From JAIVJZ01 sp035645695 (GTDB lineage: Bacteria; Acidobacteriota; Blastocatellia; Pyrinomonadales; Pyrinomonadaceae): 64,000 nucleotides of DNA. The number at the start of each line of letters is the position of its first letter. Within the stretch, counting starts at the first letter, position 1. Under the pieces are notes generated by a model. The model had not been told where the DNA came from, made no database searches, and saw only the letters and a list, made by a program, of their open reading frames with translations. A program made the translations under genes and the position numbers. The DNA lies in contig DASQMC010000013.1 in the NCBI GenBank assembly GCA_035645695.1, positions 26,864 to 90,863 of the forward strand, given 5' to 3'. Below, piece after piece: positions 50,394 through 58,695 of this stretch.

Positions 50394-52058
50394 CGCGGCG
50401 CGCATGGCGCGAGCCTCGGCCGGGGCGTCTTTGATCTCTTCGAGCCGGTAGTTCTGACGCGGCGGCGTTGGTTGCGCCGCGTTGGGCGTCCTCTGTGACG
50501 CGTCGGCGGGAGATTTGACGAGTCTGAGGCCGACGTGTGCGAAGGCTTCTTCGTATGGCAGCGGTTCAGTGCCGCGCACGTGGCGCGCGAAGAAGCCGGA
50601 CATGTCCGCGCCCGCCACCTGTGAGACGACGCGCTCGAAATCCGCGCCCGTGTAGCCGCGCCCGCGCGAGTAATAAGTCGCCGCCGGACTTCTCAGGTAA
50701 AACTCCTCATACATGCGCCGCATCACGTCGTCGAGCGAGGCGCGCCCCTGCGTTTTGCCGCGAATCAACAGGTCGAGCACGATGCCGATCACTTCGCCTT
50801 TGCTGTAGTAACTGACGGTCGTCTCTGAGAGGTTCGTGCGCTGGTAGTGCGGCGTGCGATCTATGAACGAGGCGATGAGCGACGCTTCTTCCGCGCTGAT
50901 CAGGCGATTGCCGGGCGCGTTCTCGACGGAGCCTATCGCTCCGGCGAGTGCGCGCATGAATCGCTCGTCCGTCCAAATTCCGGCGCGTCGCTGCATCAAC
51001 CCGCCGTAGTAGTTCGTCAGCCCCTCGGCGATCCACAAACTGCGCGTGTTTACGGGGCGCGTGAAATCCCACGGCCCGAGTTCGACGGGGCGCAGGCGTT
51101 TGACGTTCCAGACGTGAAAGAACTCGTGCGACGCCGTGTCGAGCGCGTCTTCCGCGACGCCCTTGTCGCCGAGCGCGCGCGTGCTGATGATCTGCGTGGA
51201 GGCGAGGTGCTCCATGCCGTCGCCGCGCGGCGCGGTCGGGTCGAAGTGCATCATGAAGAGGTAGCCGTCGTAATCGGGCAGCCCCAGGAGCGCGATCTGG
51301 GCGCGCACGACGCGCTCGATGTCGCCGACGAGCGCGGCGCGCTGCCCCTTTTCTTCGCCGAACGAATGAACCATGACGCGATGCGTCTTGCCTTCGACCT
51401 TAAATTCATCGACGGTGAAGTCGGGCGCGATCTCGGTCGGCGTGTCGATCAGAATGTCGTAGTTCGGAAACTTCCACTCGCGCTGGTCGGCGCGCACCGA
51501 AGCGGCGTTCAGGATGCGCCAGTTGGCGGGCGCGTTGATCGAGAGCCGCACGGGGTCTTGTTTGTGGCCGACGACGTACATGAAGATCGAGCCGCCGTTG
51601 AAGTTCGCGTGCCGCGTGTCGAGTTGCGAGAACGTGCCCGATAGATCATTGGCGAAGACTTTATATGTGAGGGTGACGCCGCGCGACACCGCGCCCTGCT
51701 GCGGGAAGACGCGCCATGTCTGCGTATCCAGCCTCGTGACGGGGAGCGCCGAGCCTTGCGGGCAAGTGCCTGCGGGCGGGCACGACGTTTCGGCGCGCAC
51801 CTCCTGCACGTTCTTCGCGAAGTCGAAGATGGCGTGGCGACCCGGCGACCAGCGCGGCATCTGAAAATCGATGGCCTCCGCGCCATTCGGCGGTTCGACC
51901 GTCATGCTCACCTCGAACAGGTGCGAGGCCGGGTTCGACATCGAGAGTTGATAACTGATGTCGTATCGTTCGTCCTGCGCCGAGGCGGTCGCGACGCCGG
52001 ACAGAAAGACAACCAGCGAGAAGACGTAAAGGGCGCGCCGTCGCGCGAAAGTTTTCAT
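50379..52058 (-). CDS. Exported M61-family (glycyl aminopeptidase-like) metallopeptidase
   Basis: The 559-aa protein has a signal peptide (1-28, ending ATASAQ). An N-terminal beta domain (about 32-225) precedes the peptidase M61 catalytic domain. The zinc motif is HEFFH at 311-315 with WIAEGLTNYY placing the third ligand Glu at 345. After this comes a helical domain and a short Pro-rich linker; the PDZ domain usual in full-length M61 enzymes is shortened or missing, as the protein ends soon after GLRLVKSPADAS. The start at 52058 begins a typical signal peptide. Longer versions overlap the divergent AlaX gene. Confidence 0.9.
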   Translation of the reverse strand: MKTFARRRALYVFSLVVFLSGVATASAQDERYDISYQLSMSNPASHLFEVSMTVEPPNGAEAIDFQMPRWSPGRHAIFDFAKNVQEVRAETSCPPAGTCPQGSALPVTRLDTQTWRVFPQQGAVSRGVTLTYKVFANDLSGTFSQLDTRHANFNGGSIFMYVVGHKQDPVRLSINAPANWRILNAASVRADQREWKFPNYDILIDTPTEIAPDFTVDEFKVEGKTHRVMVHSFGEEKGQRAALVGDIERVVRAQIALLGLPDYDGYLFMMHFDPTAPRGDGMEHLASTQIISTRALGDKGVAEDALDTASHEFFHVWNVKRLRPVELGPWDFTRPVNTRSLWIAEGLTNYYGGLMQRRAGIWTDERFMRALAGAIGSVENAPGNRLISAEEASLIASFIDRTPHYQRTNLSETTVSYYSKGEVIGIVLDLLIRGKTQGRASLDDVMRRMYEEFYLRSPAATYYSRGRGYTGADFERVVSQVAGADMSGFFARHVRGTEPLPYEEAFAHVGLRLVKSPADASQRTPNAAQPTPPRQNYRLEEIKDAPAEARAMRAAWLKG

Positions 52059-52253
52059 GCAAGCGATCATATATGCTCCCGAAAAGACGTGTCCGAACCT
52101 GAGTGGCATCGTGGAAGACGTGTGATTATCCGCGCCGCGGCGAACCCGTGTCAAAAGCCGCGCGTCACGCGCGCCCACGCTTGACGCGCGCCGCGCCACT
52201 CGGCTAGTTTCAGCCACGCGCGTCGGGCTTAGTTCGTCCGCAATGCCTCGACA

Positions 52254-53507
52254 ATGAATATGACCGAACGTCTCTACTATCACGATTCGCATCTCACGGA
52301 GTTTGAGGCGCGCGTCATCGACGTAGCCGACAGGAGCGACGACTCGGTGGGGCGCGTCGCCGTCACGCTCGACCGCACGGCTTTCTACCCGACGGGCGGC
52401 GGCCAGCCAAGCGACACCGGCACGCTCGACGGCGCGCGCGTCATAGAGTGTATTGACGCGGAAGACGCGGGCGTGCTGCACATCGTCGAAGGCGCGGCTC
52501 CCGCCGTGGGCGCGCGGGTCGTGGGGCGCATTGACTGGCCGCGCCGTCTCGACCATCTACAGCAACACACCGGCCAACACATCCTCTCGCAAGCCTTCGT
52601 TCGCCTCTTCGACGCGCCGACGCGCGCCTTCCGCATGTTGGAGCGCGCCTGCGAGATTGACCTGGACCTACGCGACCCCTCCCTCGAACGCATCGAACAG
52701 GCGGTCGAATACGCCAATCGAATCATCTGGGAGGATCGTCCCGTGCGCGTGCGCAGTGTCTCGCCGCGAGAGGCCGCCGCGCTCCCGCTGCGCAAAGATT
52801 CCGAGCGCGACGGAGACCTGCGCATCATCGAGATCGAAGACTTCGACCTGAGTCCCTGCGGCGGCACGCACGCCGCGCGCACGGGCGAAGTCGGCATCCT
52901 CGCCGTCCGCTCCTGGGAGCGCGCCAGGAACCTAACGCGCATCGAGTTCCTCGCCGGAGGCCGCGTTCACGCCGACTACGGGCGCGCAAACCACACGGCG
53001 CGCGCCGTCGCCGCCCTCTTCAGCGCCGGGCGCGACGACGCGCCCGAACTCGCCGCCCGCCTCGTCGAAGAAAACAAGACCTTGCTGCGCCGCGTGCGCG
53101 CTCTCGAAGAGATCGCCGCCCGCGTCGAAGCCGCGGAGCTAATTCAAACCGCCACGACCGTCGCCGCCGCCGCCGGGAGCGACGCGCACATACGCATCGT
53201 CACGCATGCCTTCGCCGAACGCGACGCGGAATCCCTCAAACGGCTCGCCCTCTCAATCATCTCGCGCCCCGGCCACATCGCGCTGCTCGGCTCGCGCGAC
53301 GCAGATGGGCGCGCCGCCCGCCTCGTCTTCGCACGCTCTGCGGAAGCTCACGGCGACATGAATGCTCTCATGCGCGAAGCCTGCGCCCTCCTCGGAGGAC
53401 GCGGCGGCGGACGCCCCGACCTCGCACAGGGCGGCGGCACAAACGCCGACAAACTACCCGACGCGCTCCACGCCGCCGCACGCCGCCTCACCGCCACAGC
53501 AGACTAG
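52254..53507 (+). CDS. alaX: AlaX-type alanyl-tRNA editing protein
   Basis: The 417-aa protein is a trans-editing enzyme that removes wrongly attached Ser or Gly from tRNA-Ala. It matches the editing half of AlaRS: TAFYPTGGGQPSDTG, zinc/active-site HTGQH (H105, H109) and CGGTH (C202, H206). A C-terminal DHHA1 domain follows (REACALLGGRGGGRPDLAQGGG). This is the long AlaX-L form. It lies just 94 bp upstream of a tRNA-Ala gene on the same strand. An alternative ATG two codons further in (52260) is possible. No strong ribosome-binding site is seen. Confidence 0.93.
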   Translation: MNMTERLYYHDSHLTEFEARVIDVADRSDDSVGRVAVTLDRTAFYPTGGGQPSDTGTLDGARVIECIDAEDAGVLHIVEGAAPAVGARVVGRIDWPRRLDHLQQHTGQHILSQAFVRLFDAPTRAFRMLERACEIDLDLRDPSLERIEQAVEYANRIIWEDRPVRVRSVSPREAAALPLRKDSERDGDLRIIEIEDFDLSPCGGTHAARTGEVGILAVRSWERARNLTRIEFLAGGRVHADYGRANHTARAVAALFSAGRDDAPELAARLVEENKTLLRRVRALEEIAARVEAAELIQTATTVAAAAGSDAHIRIVTHAFAERDAESLKRLALSIISRPGHIALLGSRDADGRAARLVFARSAEAHGDMNALMREACALLGGRGGGRPDLAQGGGTNADKLPDALHAAARRLTATAD

Positions 53508-53559
53508 CCCGCACCTGCGCCCCGCGCGACCGAACCGCCCGCATCCCAATCACGAACGC

Positions 53560-53588
53560 TTGACACCACACGCCCCGCTCTCTAATAT
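53560..53588 (+). promoter_or_regulatory. Promoter of the tRNA-Ala gene
   Basis: TTGACA (53560-53565) and TAATAT (53583-53588) are exactly 17 nt apart. The predicted start is about 7 nt upstream of the mature tRNA 5' end. Confidence 0.88.
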
Positions 53589-53601
53589 TTCCCCCGTCAG
53601 T

Positions 53602-53686
<85 letters not shown>

Positions 53687-53695
53687 GACGACTTA

Positions 53696-53728
53696 CGGCA
53701 AGCTCGCCGGCTTGCCGTTTTTCTTTTT
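53696..53728 (+). terminator. Intrinsic terminator after tRNA-Ala (island side)
   Basis: The CGGCAAGC / GCTTGCCG stem with a 6-nt loop is followed by TTTTTCTTTTT. It lies 17 nt after the tRNA CCA and touches the stop of the convergent TPR gene. Confidence 0.92.
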
Positions 53729-54875
53729 ACAGACTTTTGACCGACGTTTGACGCGCCGCGCCCGTTTCAGCCAGTTTTTCCACCGCGGTGTTGACTCTGT
53801 TCGCTACGCTGCATCGTGATTCAGTTAAATTCATCTGCGCCTTCTCGCTAACCGAAGGATTCCCCAGCGTGATTGCGTGCTTCCAAGCGGCCTTCGCTTC
53901 TTCGCTCTTTTCCATATAGCAAAATACCGTGCCCATGCTGAGATACCCCAGCGCGAAGCCGGGAGCAACACTCACCGCCCCACGATATGCTGACAATGCC
54001 TCTTCGTAACGACCCTTGCTAAACAATGCACCGCCCAAGTTGTTGTATGGATACGGATCAAGGGGGCTGAGGCGGACAGCCTCGCGACCTATCGTAATTG
54101 CCTCATCCACCTGATTCGTTTCGAATAGTACGATGGCGAGGTTTGTGTAAGGCCACCCGTAGTCGGGTTTGAGGCGGATGGCTTCTCGGTAGTATTTTTC
54201 CGCTGCTCCTAACTCACCACCGTTCTGATGTAGTTTTCCCACATTGTAATAGAGCCGCGCCGGTTCTTTTACGGCTTTGGCGGCTTGTCCCAATGTGACC
54301 AAAAACGCTGACTCTTGACCCGTTGCTCTCTGGAGACGTATCAGGTCTAAATATGCTTCCTGGTCACCCGGCTTGACCTGTAGCAACTGTTGGTAGAATT
54401 TAATGGCGGCGCCAAAGTCGAGTAACTCCTCATGAATTTTCGCAAGGTGGTAATAGGGAGTTGGGCTTTTAGGGTTAAGGCGAATTGCTTCCTTAAACTC
54501 TTGAATGGCATCTCCGTTTTGCTTCTTCCCGCGAAAGACTCTGCCTAACACATTGTGAGCTTTGTCGAACTCGGGCCGGAGCCTGACTGCTTCCATACTC
54601 GGCGCGAGAGCTTCGTCGAAGCGGCCTAAGTTACAAAGAGCGAGCGCCAGATTTTTCTGCGCCTCGGCAAAGGTCGGCGCGAGACGCACCGCTTCACGGC
54701 TTTTGGGGAGTGCGGCTTCTGGGTTGTTTTGCCCGATGAGTGCATAGGCTTCATCGCTCAGTGCTCTGGCTTCGGGGGGGACGCCGCCGGATTGAACCGT
54801 AGCTGAGTAGGTGGAACCGCACCCGCTAGTCATGAGTAGACCTAAAAAGACAATAAGATATGTGGCCTTCGCCAT
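53727..54875 (-). CDS. TPR lipoprotein on the island
   Basis: The 382-aa protein has a lipoprotein signal (FLGLLMTSGC lipobox, Cys about residue 19). At least nine tetratricopeptide repeats fill residues 40-345 (for example PEAALPKSREAVRLAPTFAE, GELGAAEKYYREAIRLKPDY, GRYEEALSAYRGAVSVAPGF). It is membrane-anchored and probably a protein-binding scaffold. Codon use is visibly less GC-biased than in flanking chromosomal genes, agreeing with horizontal origin. ATG 54875 gives the better signal peptide; ATG 54899 is also in frame. No obvious partner is encoded nearby. Confidence 0.85.
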   Translation of the reverse strand: MAKATYLIVFLGLLMTSGCGSTYSATVQSGGVPPEARALSDEAYALIGQNNPEAALPKSREAVRLAPTFAEAQKNLALALCNLGRFDEALAPSMEAVRLRPEFDKAHNVLGRVFRGKKQNGDAIQEFKEAIRLNPKSPTPYYHLAKIHEELLDFGAAIKFYQQLLQVKPGDQEAYLDLIRLQRATGQESAFLVTLGQAAKAVKEPARLYYNVGKLHQNGGELGAAEKYYREAIRLKPDYGWPYTNLAIVLFETNQVDEAITIGREAVRLSPLDPYPYNNLGGALFSKGRYEEALSAYRGAVSVAPGFALGYLSMGTVFCYMEKSEEAKAAWKHAITLGNPSVSEKAQMNLTESRCSVANRVNTAVEKLAETGAARQTSVKSL

Positions 54876-55043
54876 GAGGCCATTATAAGTCCTGAGCATG
54901 TTCTATGATCTCCGACCGGCTGGTTTTGAAATTTGATGGTGAGGTAAGTGTCGGGACTAGCCTGAAACAATTCAAGCTTAATTAACATTACCCAACTCAC
55001 GGTTATTAAGTCAATCGGTTTGATTCGAGTCTAAATGTGTCGT

Positions 55044-55167
55044 GCATCGCAGATATGCAGTAAGTGGTAATAATATATCTTACACTTTTGATTGACCGGC
55101 TTTTGACTTGAACGTATGCAAGCGTATACAAATCCGCACCAAAGAAGCGCCCCGCTCTGAACGGGGC
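55044..55167 (+). repeat. Diverged 124-bp repeat, copy A (upstream of the acyltransferase)
   Basis: It shares with 56408-56529 the blocks AGTAAGTGGTAATAATAT, CTTACAC, ATGCAAGCG and a CCCCG/CGGGG hairpin (55149-55167). The rest of 54876-55247 is AT-rich without genes. Confidence 0.8.
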
Positions 55168-55247
55168 AAACTCGCGGACGGGAGTTTTATCAACCCGGCT
55201 CTTTATAACTGTGTATATCGGGTATTGGGCTCTGTGGGTCGTTTGCG

Positions 55248-56342
55248 ATGACTAAGGCCGCCGCGCACTTTGCGAATCCGCACTTCGAACTCGGCTATCG
55301 TCCTGAACTTGACGGCATCCGGGCCATCGCGATTTTGCTCGTCTACGCGCACCACCTGAAACAGCCATTACTGCCGGGCGGGTTTCTGGGGGTTGATATA
55401 TTTTTCGTTTTGAGCGGCTTCCTCATCACCCACTTGCTATTGGGAGAGTGGCAGAGAAAGTCCTCCATCAGCATCAAGTATTTTTTCGCCCGCCGCGCAT
55501 TGCGCCTGCTGCCCGCGTTATTCTTCTATCTGACAACCTTCGCCCTGGTATCGTTGGGCACGACCGACGTGATTTCCGGCCACCTCCGCCGCGGCATCTG
55601 GCTCTCCCTGAGTTATATTTCTAATTGGTTGTTCGCCTTCCGCTTCTATTATCCCAGCTTACTGGGGGTCACCTGGTCGCTCGCCATCGAGGAACAGTTT
55701 TACCTCCTCTGGCCGCCCGCCTTGCTCGCCCTCCTCCTTCGGGTGCGGGGCAGGGTTATGGCTTCACTGGTCGCCTCAGGAATATTATTGGTCATGCTCC
55801 ACCGCGCCCTCCTCACCTACGGGGGGGCGCCGCTGCCGCGCCTTTACTATGCCACGGACACGCGCTGCGACGCCCTACTTGCGGGGTGCTTGCTCGGCAT
55901 ACTGATGATGTCGTTCAACTCGGTTCAGCGCGGGGCCGGACTCGGGGTATGGATGAGGGGGCTGGCTCTCGTCGCAACGCTCTTCTCCGTCTGGCAAATA
56001 TTAACGGCGACGGCCGGGGACCGGCTCCTCCTCTACGGCGGCTTTACGCTGTTCGCGCTGGGCATAGCCGCTAACCTAGCGGTTCTGCTGCTGTGGCCTC
56101 CTAAGTTTGCGTTACGCGTTTTGCGCTTCCCGCCCCTGGTCTGGATCGGGAAAATATCTTACGGGCTATACCTCTGGCATTATCCCCTAATCGTGCTCAC
56201 CCGTTTGACGTTACGGGACAGTCCCTTTCCGGTAAAACTTCTGACTATGGTGCTGTTGCCTTTCGTGTTCGCATCAATTTCTTACTACTTGGTCGAGCGA
56301 CCCTTCCTTCAGATCAAAAAGCGCCTCCACCAACGGAATTGA
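55248..56342 (+). CDS. Acyltransferase 3 (OafA/YrhL-type) membrane protein on the island
   Basis: The 364-aa polytopic protein has about ten transmembrane helices. It opens with the family signature RPELDGIRAIAILLVYAHHL, whose His is catalytic, followed by GGFLGVDIFFVLSGFLI, ARRALRLLPALFF and the conserved WSLAIEEQFYLLWP. It ends with a cytoplasmic basic tail (IKKRLHQRN). Such enzymes O-acetylate cell-surface polysaccharides; many are carried by phages and islands, where they change surface antigens. That role is inferred. The gene is framed by the two 120-bp repeats, so it may be a cassette. Confidence 0.92.
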   Translation: MTKAAAHFANPHFELGYRPELDGIRAIAILLVYAHHLKQPLLPGGFLGVDIFFVLSGFLITHLLLGEWQRKSSISIKYFFARRALRLLPALFFYLTTFALVSLGTTDVISGHLRRGIWLSLSYISNWLFAFRFYYPSLLGVTWSLAIEEQFYLLWPPALLALLLRVRGRVMASLVASGILLVMLHRALLTYGGAPLPRLYYATDTRCDALLAGCLLGILMMSFNSVQRGAGLGVWMRGLALVATLFSVWQILTATAGDRLLLYGGFTLFALGIAANLAVLLLWPPKFALRVLRFPPLVWIGKISYGLYLWHYPLIVLTRLTLRDSPFPVKLLTMVLLPFVFASISYYLVERPFLQIKKRLHQRN

Positions 56343-56407
56343 GTTTCTTATTTTGTATGCAGCTATTAGAGTCATAAACTGTCATTAGACCACCGCGACC
56401 GCGCCGC

Positions 56408-56529
56408 GCATCCTGGATATGTAGTAAGTGGTAATAATATGCCTTACACATTTGACCGGGCTTTCACTTGAACCCATGCAAGCGCACACAAACGCATGCA
56501 AAAGAAATGCCCCGCTCAGGACGGGGCAT
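56408..56529 (+). repeat. Diverged 122-bp repeat, copy B (downstream of the acyltransferase)
   Basis: This is the second copy of the 55044 repeat. The hairpin is better here: ATGCCCCG (56507-56514) pairs with CGGGGCAT (56522-56529). Next to it, 56557-56595 holds TGCAAA-type short repeats that resemble integrase arm sites. Confidence 0.8.
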
Positions 56530-56608
56530 GACCTTGTGGCGGCTGCAACGTAGAATATATGCAAATGGGTGCAAACGCATCCAAATGCAAATGGCTACTT
56601 TGGATGCT

Positions 56609-56644
56609 TTCGCAATGCGTATCGACTCTCCTCCGCTCCACCCC
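56609..56644 (+). pseudogene. Degenerate 3' tRNA-Ala fragment inside the island
   Basis: TTCGCAATGCG (56609-56619) then TATCGACTCTCCTCCGCTCC matches the tRNA 3' half with about 12 nt deleted in the variable/T region and two substitutions. A hairpin (56661-56689) follows, as after the real tRNA. Probably an old attachment site. Confidence 0.78.
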
Positions 56645-56660
56645 AAAATTTAGGTCAGTG

Positions 56661-56689
56661 ATTAAGGCTACCCGATGGGCAGCCTTAAT
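56661..56689. terminator. Hairpin next to the internal tRNA fragment
   Basis: The arms ATTAAGGCTACCC / GGGCAGCCTTAAT are joined by a 3-nt loop, with one mismatch that is a wobble on the minus strand. No strong T-run follows. Its position after the tRNA 3' fragment mirrors the terminators at 53696 and 58055. Confidence 0.5.
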
Positions 56690-56703
56690 TGTTTCAACAC
56701 CTT

Positions 56704-56744
56704 AATTGCGAACGGGGCGCTCTGACAAACAGAGCTACTGCCCC
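56704..56744 (-). pseudogene. Inverted 5' half of a tRNA-Ala-like gene
   Basis: On the minus strand, 56744 to 56704 begins GGGGCAGTAGCTC and reads to CGTTCGCAAT. It differs from the 5' half of the tRNA at 53602 at only three or four of about 40 positions. It stops at the anticodon loop, exactly where the 3' copies begin. Confidence 0.8.
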
Positions 56745-57092
56745 ACGCGAACAGATTGCTGCCGCCTCGCGGGTCGCTTTCACTCCAAAACTCATTAAAG
56801 TGACAGGTTGAAAACTTTAGCCGCTGGAAGCATTAGGGACTCGCCGACTAGCAATTGTAATTCTATACGGTGAAAATCGGCAGTGTTTCGTAGGGGTGCA
56901 GGGTTGTAGCGTCCCGGTCTGGGGTTCCATTCCGACCAGAGAGAGTAAGAGTCGCGCGCGCGCCGACTGTTAGTACGACTCAGCCCACAGGTCGCACGCG
57001 CGCTGTGGCATGTTGCTTGCGACCATAGTATGCGCGAGGTGGAAAGCGACTGATTTCACTACAGATGTTCACTACACGGGAGGCATGCGGCA
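56745..57092. other. Island spacer without recognised gene
   Basis: The stretch includes an alternating CG-rich patch near 56954-57002 with two copies of GCGCGCGC-like sequence around it. No promoter or gene is clearly supported before the ATG at 57093. Confidence 0.4.
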
Positions 57093-57662
57093 ATGCGTAA
57101 AGTTCTGGCATCGTTCCTGTTCTCGCTGGCGCTCGTCGGGGGCGCGGCTGCTCAGGAGAGCAACACGGACAAGGCGGTCGATCTCACGAAATCGGCCGGT
57201 CAAAAGGTGGGCGACAAGGCCGAAGACGCCAAAGACGCTACGGTCAAAGGCGCCAAGAAGGCCGGTGAGGCCACGAAGAAGGGCGTTAACGAAGTAGGCG
57301 ACAAGGCGGAAGATGTCGGCGACAAGGCCGTCGATACGGCTGGCGACGCGAAGGACGCCACCGTCAAAGGCGCCAAGAAGGTCGGCAGCGCGACCAAAAA
57401 GGGCGCGAACGAGGTTGGCGACAAGGCCGAGGACGTTGGCGGTAAAGTCGTGGATACGAGTAAGGCCGTCGGTTCTGAGGCTGCGGACAAAGCCGAAGAC
57501 GTGGGCGACGGAACCGCTAAGGGCGCGAAGGTAGCCGCGCGCGGGGCAAAGAAGGGCGTCAACGAGATCGGAGACAAGGCCGAGGATGTCGGCGACGCGA
57601 CCAAGAAGGGCGCCAAGAAGAGCGGCAACTGGGTCAAGCGCACCTGGCGCAAGATTTTCTAA
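57093..57662 (+). CDS. Exported LEA-like repeat protein on the island
   Basis: The 189-aa protein has a signal peptide (1-20, ending GGAAAQ). Nearly all of the rest is repeats built from GDKAEDVGD, KGAKK, ATKKG and GVNEVGDKAED blocks. The composition is Lys/Ala/Gly/Asp-rich without Cys or Trp until the end (NWVKRTWRKIF), and the periodicity suits amphipathic helices. This resembles late-embryogenesis-abundant or YtxH/CsbD-like stress proteins. A periplasmic desiccation or stress role is inferred. Repetition invites length variation between strains. Confidence 0.75.
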   Translation: MRKVLASFLFSLALVGGAAAQESNTDKAVDLTKSAGQKVGDKAEDAKDATVKGAKKAGEATKKGVNEVGDKAEDVGDKAVDTAGDAKDATVKGAKKVGSATKKGANEVGDKAEDVGGKVVDTSKAVGSEAADKAEDVGDGTAKGAKVAARGAKKGVNEIGDKAEDVGDATKKGAKKSGNWVKRTWRKIF

Positions 57663-57693
57663 GCCGCCTCTTCTCAAGTTAATTCACAGACAT

Positions 57694-57717
57694 GAGAGGG
57701 GGCTGTGGCCCCCTCTC
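57694..57717 (+). terminator. Hairpin terminator after the LEA-like gene
   Basis: A perfect 10-bp stem, GAGAGGGGGC / GCCCCCTCTC, with loop TGTG is followed by TATGTTTG. Confidence 0.82.
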
Positions 57718-57865
57718 TATGTTTGTATGATGTTCTAAAACCGTTTTAGACTGCGCCCCCGACGACCGTCAAGGGTGTTGCAGGCCGCTCCGTCACAATG
57801 CGTCACGATCGAAAACCCCGCCCGCAACAGCTGACAGAATTAAAGTGAGTCACTAATTCGTCACT

Positions 57866-57960
57866 GTAAGAGGTGTAATGAAATGACAAGAGATGTTAAG
57901 AGGTTGTACTAACTTAACGCTCTGAGTGGCTGCAACCCGTAAGAGGTGTAAAGAAATGTC
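57866..57960 (+). repeat. Short direct repeats beside attR (possible integrase arm sites)
   Basis: GTAAGAGGTGTAATGAAATG (57866) and GTAAGAGGTGTAAAGAAATG (57939) are direct repeats 73 bp apart. A partial copy GTTAAGAGGTTGTAC lies between them (57895). They lie 37-130 bp inside the right attachment site, where integrase arm-type sites are expected. Confidence 0.6.
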
Positions 57961-57996
57961 ACTTGATGGTAATTGATGGTAGAGCGTCAAGTGACT

Positions 57997-58049
57997 TTCG
58001 CAATGCGGAGGTCAGGAGTTCGACCCTCCTCTGCTCCACCAAAGATTTC
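57997..58049 (+). repeat. attR copy of the island, 53-bp direct repeat of the tRNA 3' half
   Basis: Identical to 53634-53686. It has no 5' half, so it is not a working tRNA. The chromosomal terminator at 58055 follows it, suggesting that this was the original 3' end of the tRNA gene. Confidence 0.92.
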
Positions 58050-58054
58050 AACAA

Positions 58055-58082
58055 GAAACAGTCGCCTTCGGGCGGCTGTTTC
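58055..58082 (+). terminator. Terminator downstream of attR
   Basis: The GAAACAGTCGCC / GGCGGCTGTTTC stem (one wobble) with a UUCG tetraloop is followed by CGTTTC. Probably the ancestral terminator of the tRNA-Ala gene. Confidence 0.82.
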
Positions 58083-58131
58083 CGTTTCGGGACGCCTGCG
58101 CGGTGAGAGCAGGGGTTGTGCGGTGGGCGTG

Positions 58132-58617
58132 TTACACAGAGAGATTTATCAACTGCGCATTTACTTCTTCTCCGGCGACGCGCAGGTGGGCGACGGTAAT
58201 TGGCAGGCTGAACCTCCTCGGGCCGGCGCTGCCGGGATTCACGTAGAGAACTCCTTCTCGCTTCTCCACAGATGGTTTATGGGAATGGCCGCTGACCACC
58301 ACCCGAAACCCCGCGCTCGATGGGTTTATGTCGATCTCCTTCAGATCATGCAGCATGTAGACGGAGGCGTCGCCGAGCTTCACCGCTTCGCGAAGGCGAA
58401 GCGACTCCGCCCACTTCCCTTTATCGTTATTACCGCGAACAGCGATAACACGGGCGATGTTATTCAACGCTTCGAGCACCTGCGGATTACCGATGTCGCC
58501 GGCGTGGAGGATCATCTCGACTCCGCGCAACGCTTCAATCGCTTGCGGGCGGACGAGACCGTGTGTGTCGGAGATGAGTCCGAAGTGTCTTTCCACTGTG
58601 CTCTGATTACGGCTCAT
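58132..58617 (-). CDS. YfcE/MJ0936-type metallophosphoesterase
   Basis: This is a 161-aa cytoplasmic calcineurin-like phosphodiesterase. The metal-binding motifs in order are GLISDTHG, LHAGDIGN, AVRGNNDKG, and GHSHKP near the end, followed by YVNPGSAGPRR, a diagnostic of this small family. It hydrolyses phosphodiesters in vitro in characterised relatives; the physiological substrate is unknown. The start at ATG 58617 (MSRNQSTVERHFGLIS) gives a family-typical length. It is downstream of the DinB gene on the same strand and adjacent to the island's right end. Confidence 0.92.
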   Translation of the reverse strand: MSRNQSTVERHFGLISDTHGLVRPQAIEALRGVEMILHAGDIGNPQVLEALNNIARVIAVRGNNDKGKWAESLRLREAVKLGDASVYMLHDLKEIDINPSSAGFRVVVSGHSHKPSVEKREGVLYVNPGSAGPRRFSLPITVAHLRVAGEEVNAQLINLSV

Positions 58618-58695
58618 AATCGATCTCGCCGGTGCGCCCCGTGTACACGGCAGCACGCATCGCGACGGTCGGTTCGGAGGGACTCGCCGATTCCG

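Noticed and set aside
52059..52556. Long N-terminal extension of the M61 peptidase
   Set aside because: It overlaps the divergent alaX gene and would bury the obvious signal peptide beginning at 52058.
57997..58049. Second tRNA-Ala gene
   Set aside because: The 5' half is missing; the sequence before it (GTAGAGCGTCAAGTGACT) cannot form the acceptor and D stems.
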